64,000 nt of DNA, from contig JAMPHF010000005.1 of NCBI GenBank assembly GCA_023663525.1, forward strand, positions 54,496 through 118,495, in the 5' to 3' direction. A model generated the notes under the pieces. The model was not told the DNA's origin, did no database searches, and saw only the letters and a list, made by a program, of their open reading frames with translations. The position numbers and the translations under genes are program-made. This stretch comes from Bacteroides sp. (GTDB lineage: Bacteria; Bacteroidota; Bacteroidia; Bacteroidales; Muribaculaceae). Below are positions 7,778 to 20,934 of this stretch, in pieces (within the stretch, counting starts at the first letter, position 1; each line of letters starts with the position of its first letter).

Positions 7778-10618
7778 TTACTCAAAATTGAGGAGAATGC
7801 GGCCTGTGCGCTGTCCGTCAACCCACTTGGGCTGCGATGACGGGCCAATGAGATCAGTCGTATTGACCTTGTTGCGCACGGGAGGTATCACCTCCATGAT
7901 TGCGATGCCTGTCTTGGGAAGATTGTAGAGTATGTGGTCACGACCGTCACGCGGTTCGTAGACACCGACATAGCTTCCCGGAGTCTCGTTGATGATTTCG
8001 ATAGTTCCGTCCTCAGTCTTGATGTCCATCCAGTCCACATTAGCGAAATAGCCCTTGAATTCGGGATAGGTGAAGCTCTCGGCAGGAATCGGGTCATTGT
8101 AGTCATTTTCCCAGACACCATACTGAGGTCCGTGGAGACGGTTTTGCCATACACGATACGGACCGTCACCAACCCAACGCTTGCTGAGCACCTTGTTTTC
8201 CGGGAAATCGAACTTCACTCCCATGAGGTCAATCACGCCACTGAAATTGTAGGCGAAATCAAGCGCGGCACTTCCATCGGGTGCGATTGTCCACTTGGCA
8301 TTGTCGAAATTGCCGAGCTTATAGTCAGCGGTCACGACCACATCGTTGCCAACTTTCTCAGCCTTTATGCCTGTGAATTTGCCGAGATCCTCAAACTCAG
8401 TGTACTGGGTTTTCTTCTTCTCAGCCTGAGGATCATCGTGGTTATAGAATCCGTCCATTGAACGGTCGGCACGTTTGGCCACGATGACACGCGGACCGTC
8501 AGTCAGTTCGATGAGACGACCATTGACCTCAACGCCCTTCAGTTGTCCATCCTTTTTGCTGAAATGATATGTGCGACCATTGGCTGCGACTGTGATTTCA
8601 TCAGCCGTCTCATTGACAACAGGAGCAGCTCCGGCTTTGGCAACACGGGCGGTCTTTCCCTTGCCGACTATCTGATGAGACCATGTGAACAGATCTTTGC
8701 CGAAATTGTCAGTGACAGTCAGTTCGAGTGCATCGGTCTGAGGTTTGAGTGTCGGGATATTGATCGTACCCTTACCGCCGGCAGGGATGTCGGAGAATTT
8801 TACTGCCCCCACTGCCACAACCTTGGCATCGCCCTTCTCGCCGGGGGCAGGCATTGCGAGCTGACGCCATGTCAGGCTGCAATCCTTGAGGTTAGTGAAA
8901 TCATAACGGTTCTCGACATCCAGCACACCGTTGAAATCGGGTGTGATTGTCTGATTCATAATCTGAATAGGATTCCAGACCTCTTTGATGGTCCAGTAGC
9001 TGCCTTCCTTTTCATGGTGCGGGCCAACGATACCATCTGCGCCATAGTTGCCGCAGTTGTCGATGAAACCGTCCATGTCAACTCGCTTCACGCCCTCATC
9101 GGCAAGCACCCAGAGGAAACCGCCTGCACATTTCGGATCCTTGCGCATCATCTCCCAGTAGTCATAGAGACCGGCACCATGACCGCCGTCGTAAAGACCG
9201 TGGAGGAACTCGGTGGGCATGAATATTTCGGGAAGACGCATGTAGTTCTGACTCTCACCGTATGAACGGTAGTGCATGGTCTCGAATCCTCCGAAATTGC
9301 CCTGCGGATGCAGCACGGGACGTTTCTGCGGATCATATTTGTGGAACTCGCCGTTAAGCTCATCGTTCCAGCCCTTCTCGTTGCCGTTGCTCCACCAGAT
9401 GATAGAAGGATGATTGACATCACGCTCCACCATCTCTCTGACGAGTTTCTGACCATTGATGGTCTCATGCTTGCCATGCCAGCCTGTCAGCTCGTCCATC
9501 ACGTAGAGACCGAGAGAGTCACAGATTTCATAAAATTCCGGGTCAGCAGGATAGTGCGAGAGGCGGACTGCATTCATGTTCATTGACTTGATCAGTTCCA
9601 CATCCTCAAGATTTTGCTTGCGGCTCAATGTGCGGCCGCTTTCCGGACGGAAGCTGTGGCGGTTGACACCACGGATGTTGACTTTCTTGCCGTTGATATA
9701 CAGACCGTCGCTCTCACGCACTTCAATCGTGCGGAAACCGAATTTCTTGTTTTCCTTGTGAAGCACCTTGCCATTGGCATCTGCGAGAGTGAACTCTGCG
9801 GTATAAAGTTCGGGCGTTTCCGCACTCCATGTGGCGGGATTGTTGACCTTAACTTCCACCTGACCATCACCTGCACCGGTGCGGATGGGAGTCACTGATT
9901 CGCCGACCTTTTTACCGTTTTTGTCGAGAATGACAGTGGTGACCTTACCGCCCTCCACCGGCATACTGAGCGTATAGTCAGCCTTAAATGTGCCGTCTGC
10001 CTTAGCATCGATGGCGATGTGTTTGAGATTCAATGCCGGACGAGCCTGCATGAATACGGGACGCCAGATACCGCCGAAATTCCAATAGTCGGCACGACGT
10101 TCGGCAAGATTCACGCCGGCATTCTCACTCTCCTTAGCAACTGTCACCTCAAGACGGTTTTTCTTGTCTGGTCCGAAGAACACACGGTCGCTGACATCAT
10201 AGATGAAACGGTAGAAACCGCCCTGATGCTTCGATCCGGCCTTGCGTCCGTTGATGAGCACGTCAGTGTCGGTCATCGAGGCCTCAAACACAAGCTCTAT
10301 CTGCTTGCCTCGCCACGACTCCGGAAGTTCAAACTCATACTTGTATTTACCTTTTTCATCAGCCACACCCTCGGGGAATGCCTTGCCGTAGAATTTCATT
10401 CCATACTGATATGTGCCGAATCCCTGAAGTTCCCAGCATGAGGGCACACCGATTTTTGTCCACTTGCCGGAGTTATTTCCGTCGGTCACCATGAAGTCCC
10501 ATTCGACCATGTCATCACTGCCCGTACCCGAAAGATACTGACGTTCGGTTGTCACGGACTGCGCCATGAGGCTCATTCCGGCAAGCAGCGAAGTGATAGT
10601 TACTAAAGATTTTTTCAT
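7778..10618 (-). CDS. Glycoside hydrolase family 2 enzyme (beta-galactosidase/beta-glucuronidase type)
   Basis: A 946-residue secreted GH2 enzyme; signal peptide MKKSLVTITSLLAGMSLMAQ. Order of modules: jelly-roll sugar-binding domain (WELQGFGTYQYGMKFYG; LPESWRGKQIELVFEASM), immunoglobulin-like domain, TIM barrel from about residue 300 (INGKKVNIRGVNRHSF), then C-terminal beta domains. The acid/base Glu is probably in WWSNGNEKGW near residue 412 and the nucleophile in PTEFLHG near 468. The barrel lacks the LacZ phrase DEADIEEHG, reading DELTGWHGKH instead, and the C-terminal half differs from the neighbouring LacZ, so the two GH2 enzymes are not recent duplicates. Substrate is open: beta-galactose, beta-glucuronic or beta-galacturonic acid ends are all possible. 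Confidence 0.88.
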   Translation of the reverse strand: MKKSLVTITSLLAGMSLMAQSVTTERQYLSGTGSDDMVEWDFMVTDGNNSGKWTKIGVPSCWELQGFGTYQYGMKFYGKAFPEGVADEKGKYKYEFELPESWRGKQIELVFEASMTDTDVLINGRKAGSKHQGGFYRFIYDVSDRVFFGPDKKNRLEVTVAKESENAGVNLAERRADYWNFGGIWRPVFMQARPALNLKHIAIDAKADGTFKADYTLSMPVEGGKVTTVILDKNGKKVGESVTPIRTGAGDGQVEVKVNNPATWSAETPELYTAEFTLADANGKVLHKENKKFGFRTIEVRESDGLYINGKKVNIRGVNRHSFRPESGRTLSRKQNLEDVELIKSMNMNAVRLSHYPADPEFYEICDSLGLYVMDELTGWHGKHETINGQKLVREMVERDVNHPSIIWWSNGNEKGWNDELNGEFHKYDPQKRPVLHPQGNFGGFETMHYRSYGESQNYMRLPEIFMPTEFLHGLYDGGHGAGLYDYWEMMRKDPKCAGGFLWVLADEGVKRVDMDGFIDNCGNYGADGIVGPHHEKEGSYWTIKEVWNPIQIMNQTITPDFNGVLDVENRYDFTNLKDCSLTWRQLAMPAPGEKGDAKVVAVGAVKFSDIPAGGKGTINIPTLKPQTDALELTVTDNFGKDLFTWSHQIVGKGKTARVAKAGAAPVVNETADEITVAANGRTYHFSKKDGQLKGVEVNGRLIELTDGPRVIVAKRADRSMDGFYNHDDPQAEKKKTQYTEFEDLGKFTGIKAEKVGNDVVVTADYKLGNFDNAKWTIAPDGSAALDFAYNFSGVIDLMGVKFDFPENKVLSKRWVGDGPYRVWQNRLHGPQYGVWENDYNDPIPAESFTYPEFKGYFANVDWMDIKTEDGTIEIINETPGSYVGVYEPRDGRDHILYNLPKTGIAIMEVIPPVRNKVNTTDLIGPSSQPKWVDGQRTGRILLNFE

Positions 10619-10656
10619 TATATTTAGGTTTATATATTATTCATAACGTTAGATTG

Positions 10657-13944
<3,288 letters not shown>

Positions 13945-16900
13945 TTACTGGACTTCAAGCGAGTCGAATGCGACACCGCCGAGATCCGGAGAGGAAATAA
14001 TCACCTTATATGTCCCGGCATTGATGTAGCCGCCGGTAGTGGTGCTGAGCATTCTCCACTTGTCTGGCGTGTCGGGCAAATTGATGGTATCATCTTTCAG
14101 CACCGCGCCATTGGGGGCAATCAGTTTGAGATTGACAGCCTTTGCATCCTTATTGGTGTTCATGAACTTGAAACGGAGCGCATAGACCTGAGCCAGACCG
14201 GTCGAGATGGTCCATTCAACGCTACCTTTGCCGGAGAAAAAGACACCTATCTGCTTCTTGAAATCCTTGACATCATATTTACCTTCGAGTTTCGCATCCT
14301 CAGCCTCGTAGGTCACAGCAGCACGCGCATTCTCATCTTTCGGCAACATATCAGCCGGCATTTTTTCCATGACATCCCTGTCGGCAGCCTTCCAGCTCCA
14401 TGTCGAGACATGTTTCGGGGCAAGAGCTTTGGCCGAAGGGTCAAGCGATGCGACCGCTATGGCTGAAAGCACTGCCTGACCGGCCTTGACTTCCGGGAAA
14501 GTGATGTTGAGATAACCGTCGGTGACATCGCAGTCCACCATCTTTTTCAACAGTTTGTCGTGACCGGCCTCAGCCCAGATGTCAAGATCGTCAATCACGG
14601 TAGAGTCATTTATTGCCACGTCAAATATACGCAGCCCCTCGCAGTCAGTGCCTTCACCGCCTCCGGTGCCATGCCACGGCTCTATGAAGTATAGCTCCAC
14701 ACGATAGCGTCCGTTGCTGAGCGGAAGACGATAGGACAGCTTATGACGACCAAAACGGAAACTTTGGAGGAGATTCCAGTCATTTGTACCGGCAATCGGG
14801 TCGTAGGTCACACGCTGACTGGCAAGATACGGTGAAAGGCCGGTGAAGTCCTGCGCCCATGAGCGAGAATAGATCGTGTCATCGGCGAGCCATGTCTGAT
14901 TGAACTCATCGGTGTATTCATCACCACCACAGTTTATACGATATACATAATTATAATCATCGACGCCCTTTAGAGCTGTCGAACCCGGAGAGCGCAGTGC
15001 ATCAAAATTAGGAGCCGTCTCAAGATTCTCAAGCACAATCACATCCTCGGCAACCGGCTCGCCATTGTAGTAGCCGACTGCGCGGAGCACGTTGCAACGG
15101 ATGTCGGCATCCTTCCATTCAAAGTGTGTGCCGATACCACCTTTTTCCCTTGATCCGAGATAATTGGCTTCCAACGCGTCATTATAGAGGATAACGGAAT
15201 CACAATTACTGTAGACCTCGATTGTGGCCTTCCTCGGTCCTTTGAATCGGTCAGGCCATGAGTGTGAGGCGATATACACAAACGGGTCAGTGGCCGCATC
15301 GGTGTAGTTTGATTTATACATGTAGTAGACATCAGCAGGTTCTTCCCATGGACTGACAAGACCCTTGTAGTTGAACGGTCCGACCTTATCGATCATTCTG
15401 TAAGCCTCATCGGGCTGACGGCGACCGGGATTGTCATGACTGCTGAAAATCCACTGATAGTGACCGCTGACACTGTCCTTTGCTTGCTCGGCAAGACGCA
15501 CTTTGGTCTCCATGAGCTGCGTCATGCGCTCCTCGCTCCAAGGTCCATTGGGATCGAATTCTCCGGGTTCGGTGTGGAAACCGAGAGTGCGCCACGCGCC
15601 ATACTCACCGTTGAGGAGTTGATTGGGACGCGAGAGTTCCTCGTTATACTTATATACATCTCCACCATACGTTCCACTCCAGTTCTGAATGACGTTCCAA
15701 TCCGTACCCTCACCGCCGTTGCAAGTGGTGATGACACGCATATCGCGTGCCATTGGATCCATCTCGCGGATAATTTCAGAACATTCCTGTGCGAAATCAC
15801 GCGGCAACGTGCTCTCATTCTGCAAGCCCCACATCACGACTGACGGCGAGTTGCGACGTTCCTTTACCCATTGACGGAGCAGTGTCTTGAAATTCTCACG
15901 GAATTCGGGAGTATCATACCATATATGAGCCGAGAACTGCGGCCAGAACAGGATACCCTCCTTGTCCCAGTATTCCTGATAGCGCAGATTGTGGGGCTGA
16001 TGTGCGTCACGGACTGAATTGAATCCGGAATTTTTAATCTGCTTCACACGCGCTGCTATCTGTTCATCGCTGAAGGCATGAGATGCACCAAACTGATGCT
16101 CATATTCGCAGACGCCGTTGATGAACACCGGCTCTCCGTTCATAAAGAACCGTCCGTCACCGTCATTGCGCTTAACGGGCCATGAAAAATTACGTATGCC
16201 GTAAGGGGTTGTGACCTCCTCTGTTGTCTTTCCATCACGCTTGACCATCGTGGAGAGTTTATAGAGATACGGATCGTCCGGACCCCAGCGGTGGACATCG
16301 GTCACAGCCGATGCCTGCTTGATTACCTTGCTCTCGCCGGGTTGCAATGTCAACTTGTCAGTGAGGCGGAATATCTGACGACCGTCAGCATTGCTGAACT
16401 TATTGATGAAGTCAAATTCAGCAGCCTTTGAGCCATAGTTTTTCAATTCGGTCTCTATGAAGACTGAATCACACGCGGCATTGTTCCAGATATGTACACC
16501 GAATGGCTCAACACGCACCTCGTCAGTAATCTCAAGCTCTACGGGCCGGAAGATTCCGAGGGGCTGCGAGCCTTCACTGAATCCCCATTCGGATGAACAT
16601 CCGCCGCACACCCACGGCATGTCGGCAATCATTTCCGGATGTTCAGCCAACACTTCAAGAGTGTTTTCACCGTTAAAATTGAGATAGTCAGTAACATCGA
16701 AAGTCAAGGATGTGCGGCCTGACGGATGGCGACCGAGGTCATGTCCGTTGAGTTTTATGTTGGCATAAGTGCCGACACCCTCAAAATTAATGAAATAACG
16801 CTTGCCGTCAACACGCTCAGCCATGCTGAAATCACGGACATAACCGGCATTGCCGTGAAGATTGCCGTGGGTAAGCTGACGATAGCCGTAGTAATCGTCC

Positions 16901-18120
16901 CAATTGTGAGGCACATTTACTTTCTGAGCGGTAGTCTTATCATCGTTGAGCCACGTGGTCCAACCCTCATTGAGACTTACATGCCCTCTGCGCCCGGTTG
17001 CAGGGCGGGCAGGGAATTTCACTGACGAACGCCCCATCGGTTTGCTCGTGGCGACTGCAATGCCACGCTGCTCGGCATTGTTGACAGCGCAGTAGAAATG
17101 ATAGACGACACCGTCATGCTTCACAAGATAGCTCTTGTGGGCAAACAGCTCGTCGAATTCCTTTGTCGGATAAATCAAATCCGAACCTTCCCAGTCATCC
17201 CACGTCACGAGGTCATAGCTACATGCGAATGTGTTGAATGCCTTGTAGCTGCGTGAGGGATTGAAGGCCGAGAAATAGAACATCACATAGACATCGCCCA
17301 TCTTCACAATTTGTGCATCGCCGGTGATTGTCCCCTGTGCTTCATGTGTGAAGACAGGATTTCCCTCATAGCGACGCCACTTGGTCATGTTGTCAGACAA
17401 TGCGATGCCGATGCGCTCACCTTTCATGCCGGTCTCAGGATTGACACCTCCGGCGTTGTAATACATCATGAAACGCGAGCCGAGGGTCTTACCCGGATCC
17501 TCGTATACGGTACTCTTGTATTCCGTCAATGCTTCCCACCACTGCACGTCCTTGTCGGTGATTGAAATGATGGGGTGGTCGAGTGTCTCCCACAGATGGG
17601 CGGTAGCAGGGCTGCCCTTGGTCCACGCCAGACCCACGGCAAGAGGAGCGTTGACAGCTTCATAGCCTGTACCCTCGCCGCCGATATACGTCATCCAGCA
17701 TTTTCCTTTATAGCGGTTGATGGCATAGCTCCCACCCCACTCCATGTCAATGAGTCCAGGGAAGCCTCCACGCTGATTCCTGTCCCAGCCCGTGTCGGAA
17801 TAGGCAAGAATCCGTCCAAGCGTGGTCCATTCGAGAAGATTGTCGCTCTCGGCAAGCCATGTCTCATAGCCACGGCCATCCTGACCACTGCGTCCGTTGT
17901 AGACCACGTAGGTCATATACCATTTGTCACCCTCGCGGAACACAGTCGGGCAGTCAATCTTATGGTTATTGTCGGTCGGAGCAACCACAAGGCCATATTT
18001 ATAAGGTGTACGGGCTTCCTTATACACCTCAGCCATGCGTTCCTGACTGACATGGCGTTGCGCACTCACAGCGCACCATGACAGCAAAGCGACGGAAATG
18101 AGGGAAAACAATCGTCTCAT
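13945..18120 (-). CDS. Four-module enzyme: beta-propeller, GH2, malectin-like and CBM6/35-like domains
   Basis: A 1391-residue secreted protein; signal peptide MRRLFSLISVALLSWCAVSA. Residues about 25-370 form a five-bladed propeller of the GH43/GH32/GH130-like superfamily (CPTVFREGDKWYMTYVVYNG, MMYYNAGGVNPETG, DAQIVKMGDVYVMFY). Residues about 378-1040 are a complete GH2 unit: sugar-binding jelly roll (INFEGVGTYANIKLNG), barrel with INGVCEYEHQFG, acid/base Glu in GLQNES near 767 and nucleophile in LLNGEYGAW near 838. A malectin-like domain follows (YRINCGGDEYTDEF, about 1060-1240), then a CBM6/35-like sandwich (YEAEDAKLEG, about 1270-1391). It therefore may carry two active sites plus two binding modules. 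Whether the propeller is catalytic is not decided by eye. Confidence 0.85.
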   Translation of the reverse strand: MRRLFSLISVALLSWCAVSAQRHVSQERMAEVYKEARTPYKYGLVVAPTDNNHKIDCPTVFREGDKWYMTYVVYNGRSGQDGRGYETWLAESDNLLEWTTLGRILAYSDTGWDRNQRGGFPGLIDMEWGGSYAINRYKGKCWMTYIGGEGTGYEAVNAPLAVGLAWTKGSPATAHLWETLDHPIISITDKDVQWWEALTEYKSTVYEDPGKTLGSRFMMYYNAGGVNPETGMKGERIGIALSDNMTKWRRYEGNPVFTHEAQGTITGDAQIVKMGDVYVMFYFSAFNPSRSYKAFNTFACSYDLVTWDDWEGSDLIYPTKEFDELFAHKSYLVKHDGVVYHFYCAVNNAEQRGIAVATSKPMGRSSVKFPARPATGRRGHVSLNEGWTTWLNDDKTTAQKVNVPHNWDDYYGYRQLTHGNLHGNAGYVRDFSMAERVDGKRYFINFEGVGTYANIKLNGHDLGRHPSGRTSLTFDVTDYLNFNGENTLEVLAEHPEMIADMPWVCGGCSSEWGFSEGSQPLGIFRPVELEITDEVRVEPFGVHIWNNAACDSVFIETELKNYGSKAAEFDFINKFSNADGRQIFRLTDKLTLQPGESKVIKQASAVTDVHRWGPDDPYLYKLSTMVKRDGKTTEEVTTPYGIRNFSWPVKRNDGDGRFFMNGEPVFINGVCEYEHQFGASHAFSDEQIAARVKQIKNSGFNSVRDAHQPHNLRYQEYWDKEGILFWPQFSAHIWYDTPEFRENFKTLLRQWVKERRNSPSVVMWGLQNESTLPRDFAQECSEIIREMDPMARDMRVITTCNGGEGTDWNVIQNWSGTYGGDVYKYNEELSRPNQLLNGEYGAWRTLGFHTEPGEFDPNGPWSEERMTQLMETKVRLAEQAKDSVSGHYQWIFSSHDNPGRRQPDEAYRMIDKVGPFNYKGLVSPWEEPADVYYMYKSNYTDAATDPFVYIASHSWPDRFKGPRKATIEVYSNCDSVILYNDALEANYLGSREKGGIGTHFEWKDADIRCNVLRAVGYYNGEPVAEDVIVLENLETAPNFDALRSPGSTALKGVDDYNYVYRINCGGDEYTDEFNQTWLADDTIYSRSWAQDFTGLSPYLASQRVTYDPIAGTNDWNLLQSFRFGRHKLSYRLPLSNGRYRVELYFIEPWHGTGGGEGTDCEGLRIFDVAINDSTVIDDLDIWAEAGHDKLLKKMVDCDVTDGYLNITFPEVKAGQAVLSAIAVASLDPSAKALAPKHVSTWSWKAADRDVMEKMPADMLPKDENARAAVTYEAEDAKLEGKYDVKDFKKQIGVFFSGKGSVEWTISTGLAQVYALRFKFMNTNKDAKAVNLKLIAPNGAVLKDDTINLPDTPDKWRMLSTTTGGYINAGTYKVIISSPDLGGVAFDSLEVQ

Positions 18121-18152
18121 ATAATAGCGTTTATGTGTTTATTATGGTGAAA

Positions 18153-18192
18153 GGGACACGCCATGTCGTTTCTACGCACCATGGCGTGACCC
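18153..18192 (-). promoter_or_regulatory. Intergenic RNA hairpin upstream of the fusion gene
   Basis: GGGACACGCCATG (18153-18165) pairs with CATGGCGTGACCC (18180-18192), 13 base pairs with one mismatch and a 14-base loop. It lies in the 117-base gap between the 898-residue lipoprotein gene and the fusion gene. No U-run follows on the minus strand. It resembles the hairpin at 7712-7748 in position and probable role (partial termination or mRNA end protection). Confidence 0.6.
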
Positions 18193-18237
18193 GTAAAATT
18201 GGAATCTGATGATTATGTATGATTTTTTGTAATGACA

Positions 18238-20934
18238 TCAATAGAACAGCCAGTCCATTGCCTCATCCTCGCCTGCAAGGGCTGCATTGCGGGGTGTGAT
18301 TGTGTCGGATGTGAATCCGAGTACAAGAGCATAGCCCTTGGGTAGATTCAATGAATGCTTGCCGGGGGCAAAACTGTAGGCATGGACGTTTGCAAGCGGC
18401 ATCTTGTCAAGATGGATCGCACTCGTAAGCACTGGTTCTGCCTGACCGTATTCATTGGCCGTTGCGTCAGTCTCAAGTTTCGGAGCCTTGGCATATTTCT
18501 TCTGATCATCCTTGAAATAAGCCACGAGCAGCTTGACCGGTTCAGAGTTCTCAAACTCAATCTCAGTCCCCTCCTTGCGCTGCACATCGCCATTGACACG
18601 GAACGCTGTCAGACCTTCAAGTTCAGGAGCAAGCCCCTCAATCTTTGAATCGGGCATATTGTCGAGGAGCGATGCGCCCTTGGTGAGTTTCACACGTTTC
18701 CAGGGGCCGCTCACCTTGACATTTGCCTCAGTGAGAGGTTTGATTTCCTCAGGACTGTCGGAGATTTTACCGGCAGCTTTATCCTTGAGTGTCGAAAGAT
18801 TGCTCTTGAAGTTGTCAAGCTCAGCCTGATAGTGCACGAGGAGTTCCTCCCAAGTCTTATTCTTACCTCCGTCACCGGCAATGGGTATGCGGCGCATTGT
18901 CGTCTGCATACTGTTGGCATATCGGTATGTACCCTTAGTTCTGTCAACGAGTTGCTTGTAATAGTCAAGGCTCTCCTCAAGCAGAGGTACGGCAGCGTCA
19001 AGATTGCTCAAATCCTTTGTCCATTGATAGTCGAGGACTTTTTGAGCTGCCTTTACCTTGCGGTCAAAGAAATAAGCGAAAAGACGATAGCACTCCATGT
19101 CGTTGCTGAGACGGTCAAATTCCTCCTGATTGCTGTTGACCTTGCCGCCGATAGCATTGATGGCTGCGACAGCCTTGTCACCATGCTCGACACACTGGGC
19201 TACTATGTCGAGAGGAAGTTCGCCGACATGAGGCTGACCCTTATGCTCTTTCTCCACATATTCAATCAGTTTTTCGCCCTCCGGCCCGCAACTTTCGTAG
19301 AAACCGGGATAAATGGTATATTTATAAGGATTGACGAGCTGGCTCATGAACATGCCGAGCAGCAGAGTCTGACGGTTGCCCTCAGTTATGCCAAAACGGC
19401 GAAGGAGTTTCGGAGCGATTTCGCCGGATTGCTCAAAAGCCTCGCGGATATTTGCACCCTTATCATCACTCAGACCGTATGTGCGGGCGAAGCGGTGATT
19501 CCAATACTTGATTTCGTCATCACGGTCACGACGGCAGTTCCACGCATAGCGTCCCCAACCCTCATACCATGTGCTGTCGCGCACAAGCTGAAGCTCACGG
19601 CCGCCTCCGGCAATACTGTCGGCAGAATATGGCCAATCCCAATAGGATGCCTGCGGATAGAGATGAAGCGCGTTTGCTCCGTGGATGTCGTGCATGGCTT
19701 TCACCGACTTCTGAATGAAGTCGGGCGAGCTCCAACGCCACGGTTCAAGATTGGCAAGGATATGAACATTGCTGATGTGGACACTTCCGAGCGCGCTGAG
19801 ACCACGGTGAATCTCTGTCCACGGACCGCGAGGCTCGTAGGTGGTCAGTGACTCGCCATTGTATTTGTGCATGGTGTAGAGATTCTTGTAGAGTGGAAGT
19901 GCAGCCTCCATGACAGCTTTGCAGTCAGTGTCGTGAGCGCGGAGAAGCACCGGCGGCTCATCCGTGCGACCAAGTTTGGCAAGACCGTCCTTGACTCCTG
20001 GAATGATAGTCTCCGTGAACCATACGACATCGTCCTCATACGTGTCCATGGCCTCGCCGAGACACACGAGCAGACCGACGTTGGGATATTTTTCAATGAA
20101 TGCAGCCACACTCTTGCGCGTGTAGTCGCTGACAAGCGAAGTGATCGGACGGTTTCGATCCTGGGTCTTCATGCCATAGTGTTCAGCAAAAGGTTTGGAG
20201 AGCAGAATGTTGTAGAACATCTGGATCACAAAGATTCCGCGCTTTTCGGCCTCGGTCGTTAGGAATGAGAATATTTCCTCATTCTTCTTGAAGGTCTCAT
20301 CGTCCACCTCGACAGCAAAAGGATAATCCTCAAGTTTGACAAGTGATGCAAATGGATGACCGTTCCAAAGATAGAGTGAGTTCATACGATTCTCGACGAG
20401 CATGTCGAGATATTTGATCCACAAATCCTTGTCGTAGAACCACGGGAAGTTTTCAGGAGTGTAGGGATACTCATAGACGCTGCGTCCGGGAAGAAGATAG
20501 GGCTTCTGCACGCCCACGCAAGCTCCGCGAAGCACCATCTCGGGAGCGTCGGTGAACGTTGCCGGAAGATTATCGAGATTTCCGTCTGTCTCAACGCGGT
20601 CAATGAGTTCGCGGCAGCCGTAGATGACACCGGAGCCGTCATTTCCCTTGACATCAATCACATTGTCGGTCACCGTGATGGTGAATCCTTCCTTCGGGCC
20701 AACGCTGTCAGTGGCTTCTGAAAGACGTATGATCTTCACACCATCCTTGGCTTCATCAGCAGGCACGATGTCGTAGCCTTGTTTAGTCAAGGCCTTGGTG
20801 AGATGCTCAGCCGCGAAATTCAGTCTGGTTGAGGCATTCTCGGGATATTCCAACGCGATGGTCTTACGGCTTCCGCAGCTCCACAGCATAACGGTCGCAA
20901 GCACCACCATTATATATTTGGCAAATTCTTTCAT
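18238..20934 (-). CDS. Lipoprotein with GH67/GH20-like N-terminal domain and TIM-barrel-like core; unassigned glycosidase
   Basis: An 898-residue lipoprotein: the signal ends in a VMLWSCGS lipobox with Cys at residue 20. Residues about 25-125 (LNFAAEHLTKALTKQGYD, then GVIYGCRELIDRV) resemble the alpha/beta domain that precedes the barrel in GH67 and GH20 enzymes. The central part looks like a TIM barrel (WFYDKDLWIKYLDMLVENRM, LYLWNGHPFASL, LLVCLGEAMDTYEDD, NVHILANLEPWRW, ALHLYPQASYWDWP) rich in Trp and acidic residues. The C-terminal third is helical, then a beta domain. No acidic export tail follows the Cys, so a periplasmic-facing anchor is likely. It overlaps the GH78 gene by four bases. 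I cannot assign a known family with certainty; an exo-acting uronidase is a guess. Confidence 0.7.
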   Translation of the reverse strand: MKEFAKYIMVVLATVMLWSCGSRKTIALEYPENASTRLNFAAEHLTKALTKQGYDIVPADEAKDGVKIIRLSEATDSVGPKEGFTITVTDNVIDVKGNDGSGVIYGCRELIDRVETDGNLDNLPATFTDAPEMVLRGACVGVQKPYLLPGRSVYEYPYTPENFPWFYDKDLWIKYLDMLVENRMNSLYLWNGHPFASLVKLEDYPFAVEVDDETFKKNEEIFSFLTTEAEKRGIFVIQMFYNILLSKPFAEHYGMKTQDRNRPITSLVSDYTRKSVAAFIEKYPNVGLLVCLGEAMDTYEDDVVWFTETIIPGVKDGLAKLGRTDEPPVLLRAHDTDCKAVMEAALPLYKNLYTMHKYNGESLTTYEPRGPWTEIHRGLSALGSVHISNVHILANLEPWRWSSPDFIQKSVKAMHDIHGANALHLYPQASYWDWPYSADSIAGGGRELQLVRDSTWYEGWGRYAWNCRRDRDDEIKYWNHRFARTYGLSDDKGANIREAFEQSGEIAPKLLRRFGITEGNRQTLLLGMFMSQLVNPYKYTIYPGFYESCGPEGEKLIEYVEKEHKGQPHVGELPLDIVAQCVEHGDKAVAAINAIGGKVNSNQEEFDRLSNDMECYRLFAYFFDRKVKAAQKVLDYQWTKDLSNLDAAVPLLEESLDYYKQLVDRTKGTYRYANSMQTTMRRIPIAGDGGKNKTWEELLVHYQAELDNFKSNLSTLKDKAAGKISDSPEEIKPLTEANVKVSGPWKRVKLTKGASLLDNMPDSKIEGLAPELEGLTAFRVNGDVQRKEGTEIEFENSEPVKLLVAYFKDDQKKYAKAPKLETDATANEYGQAEPVLTSAIHLDKMPLANVHAYSFAPGKHSLNLPKGYALVLGFTSDTITPRNAALAGEDEAMDWLFY

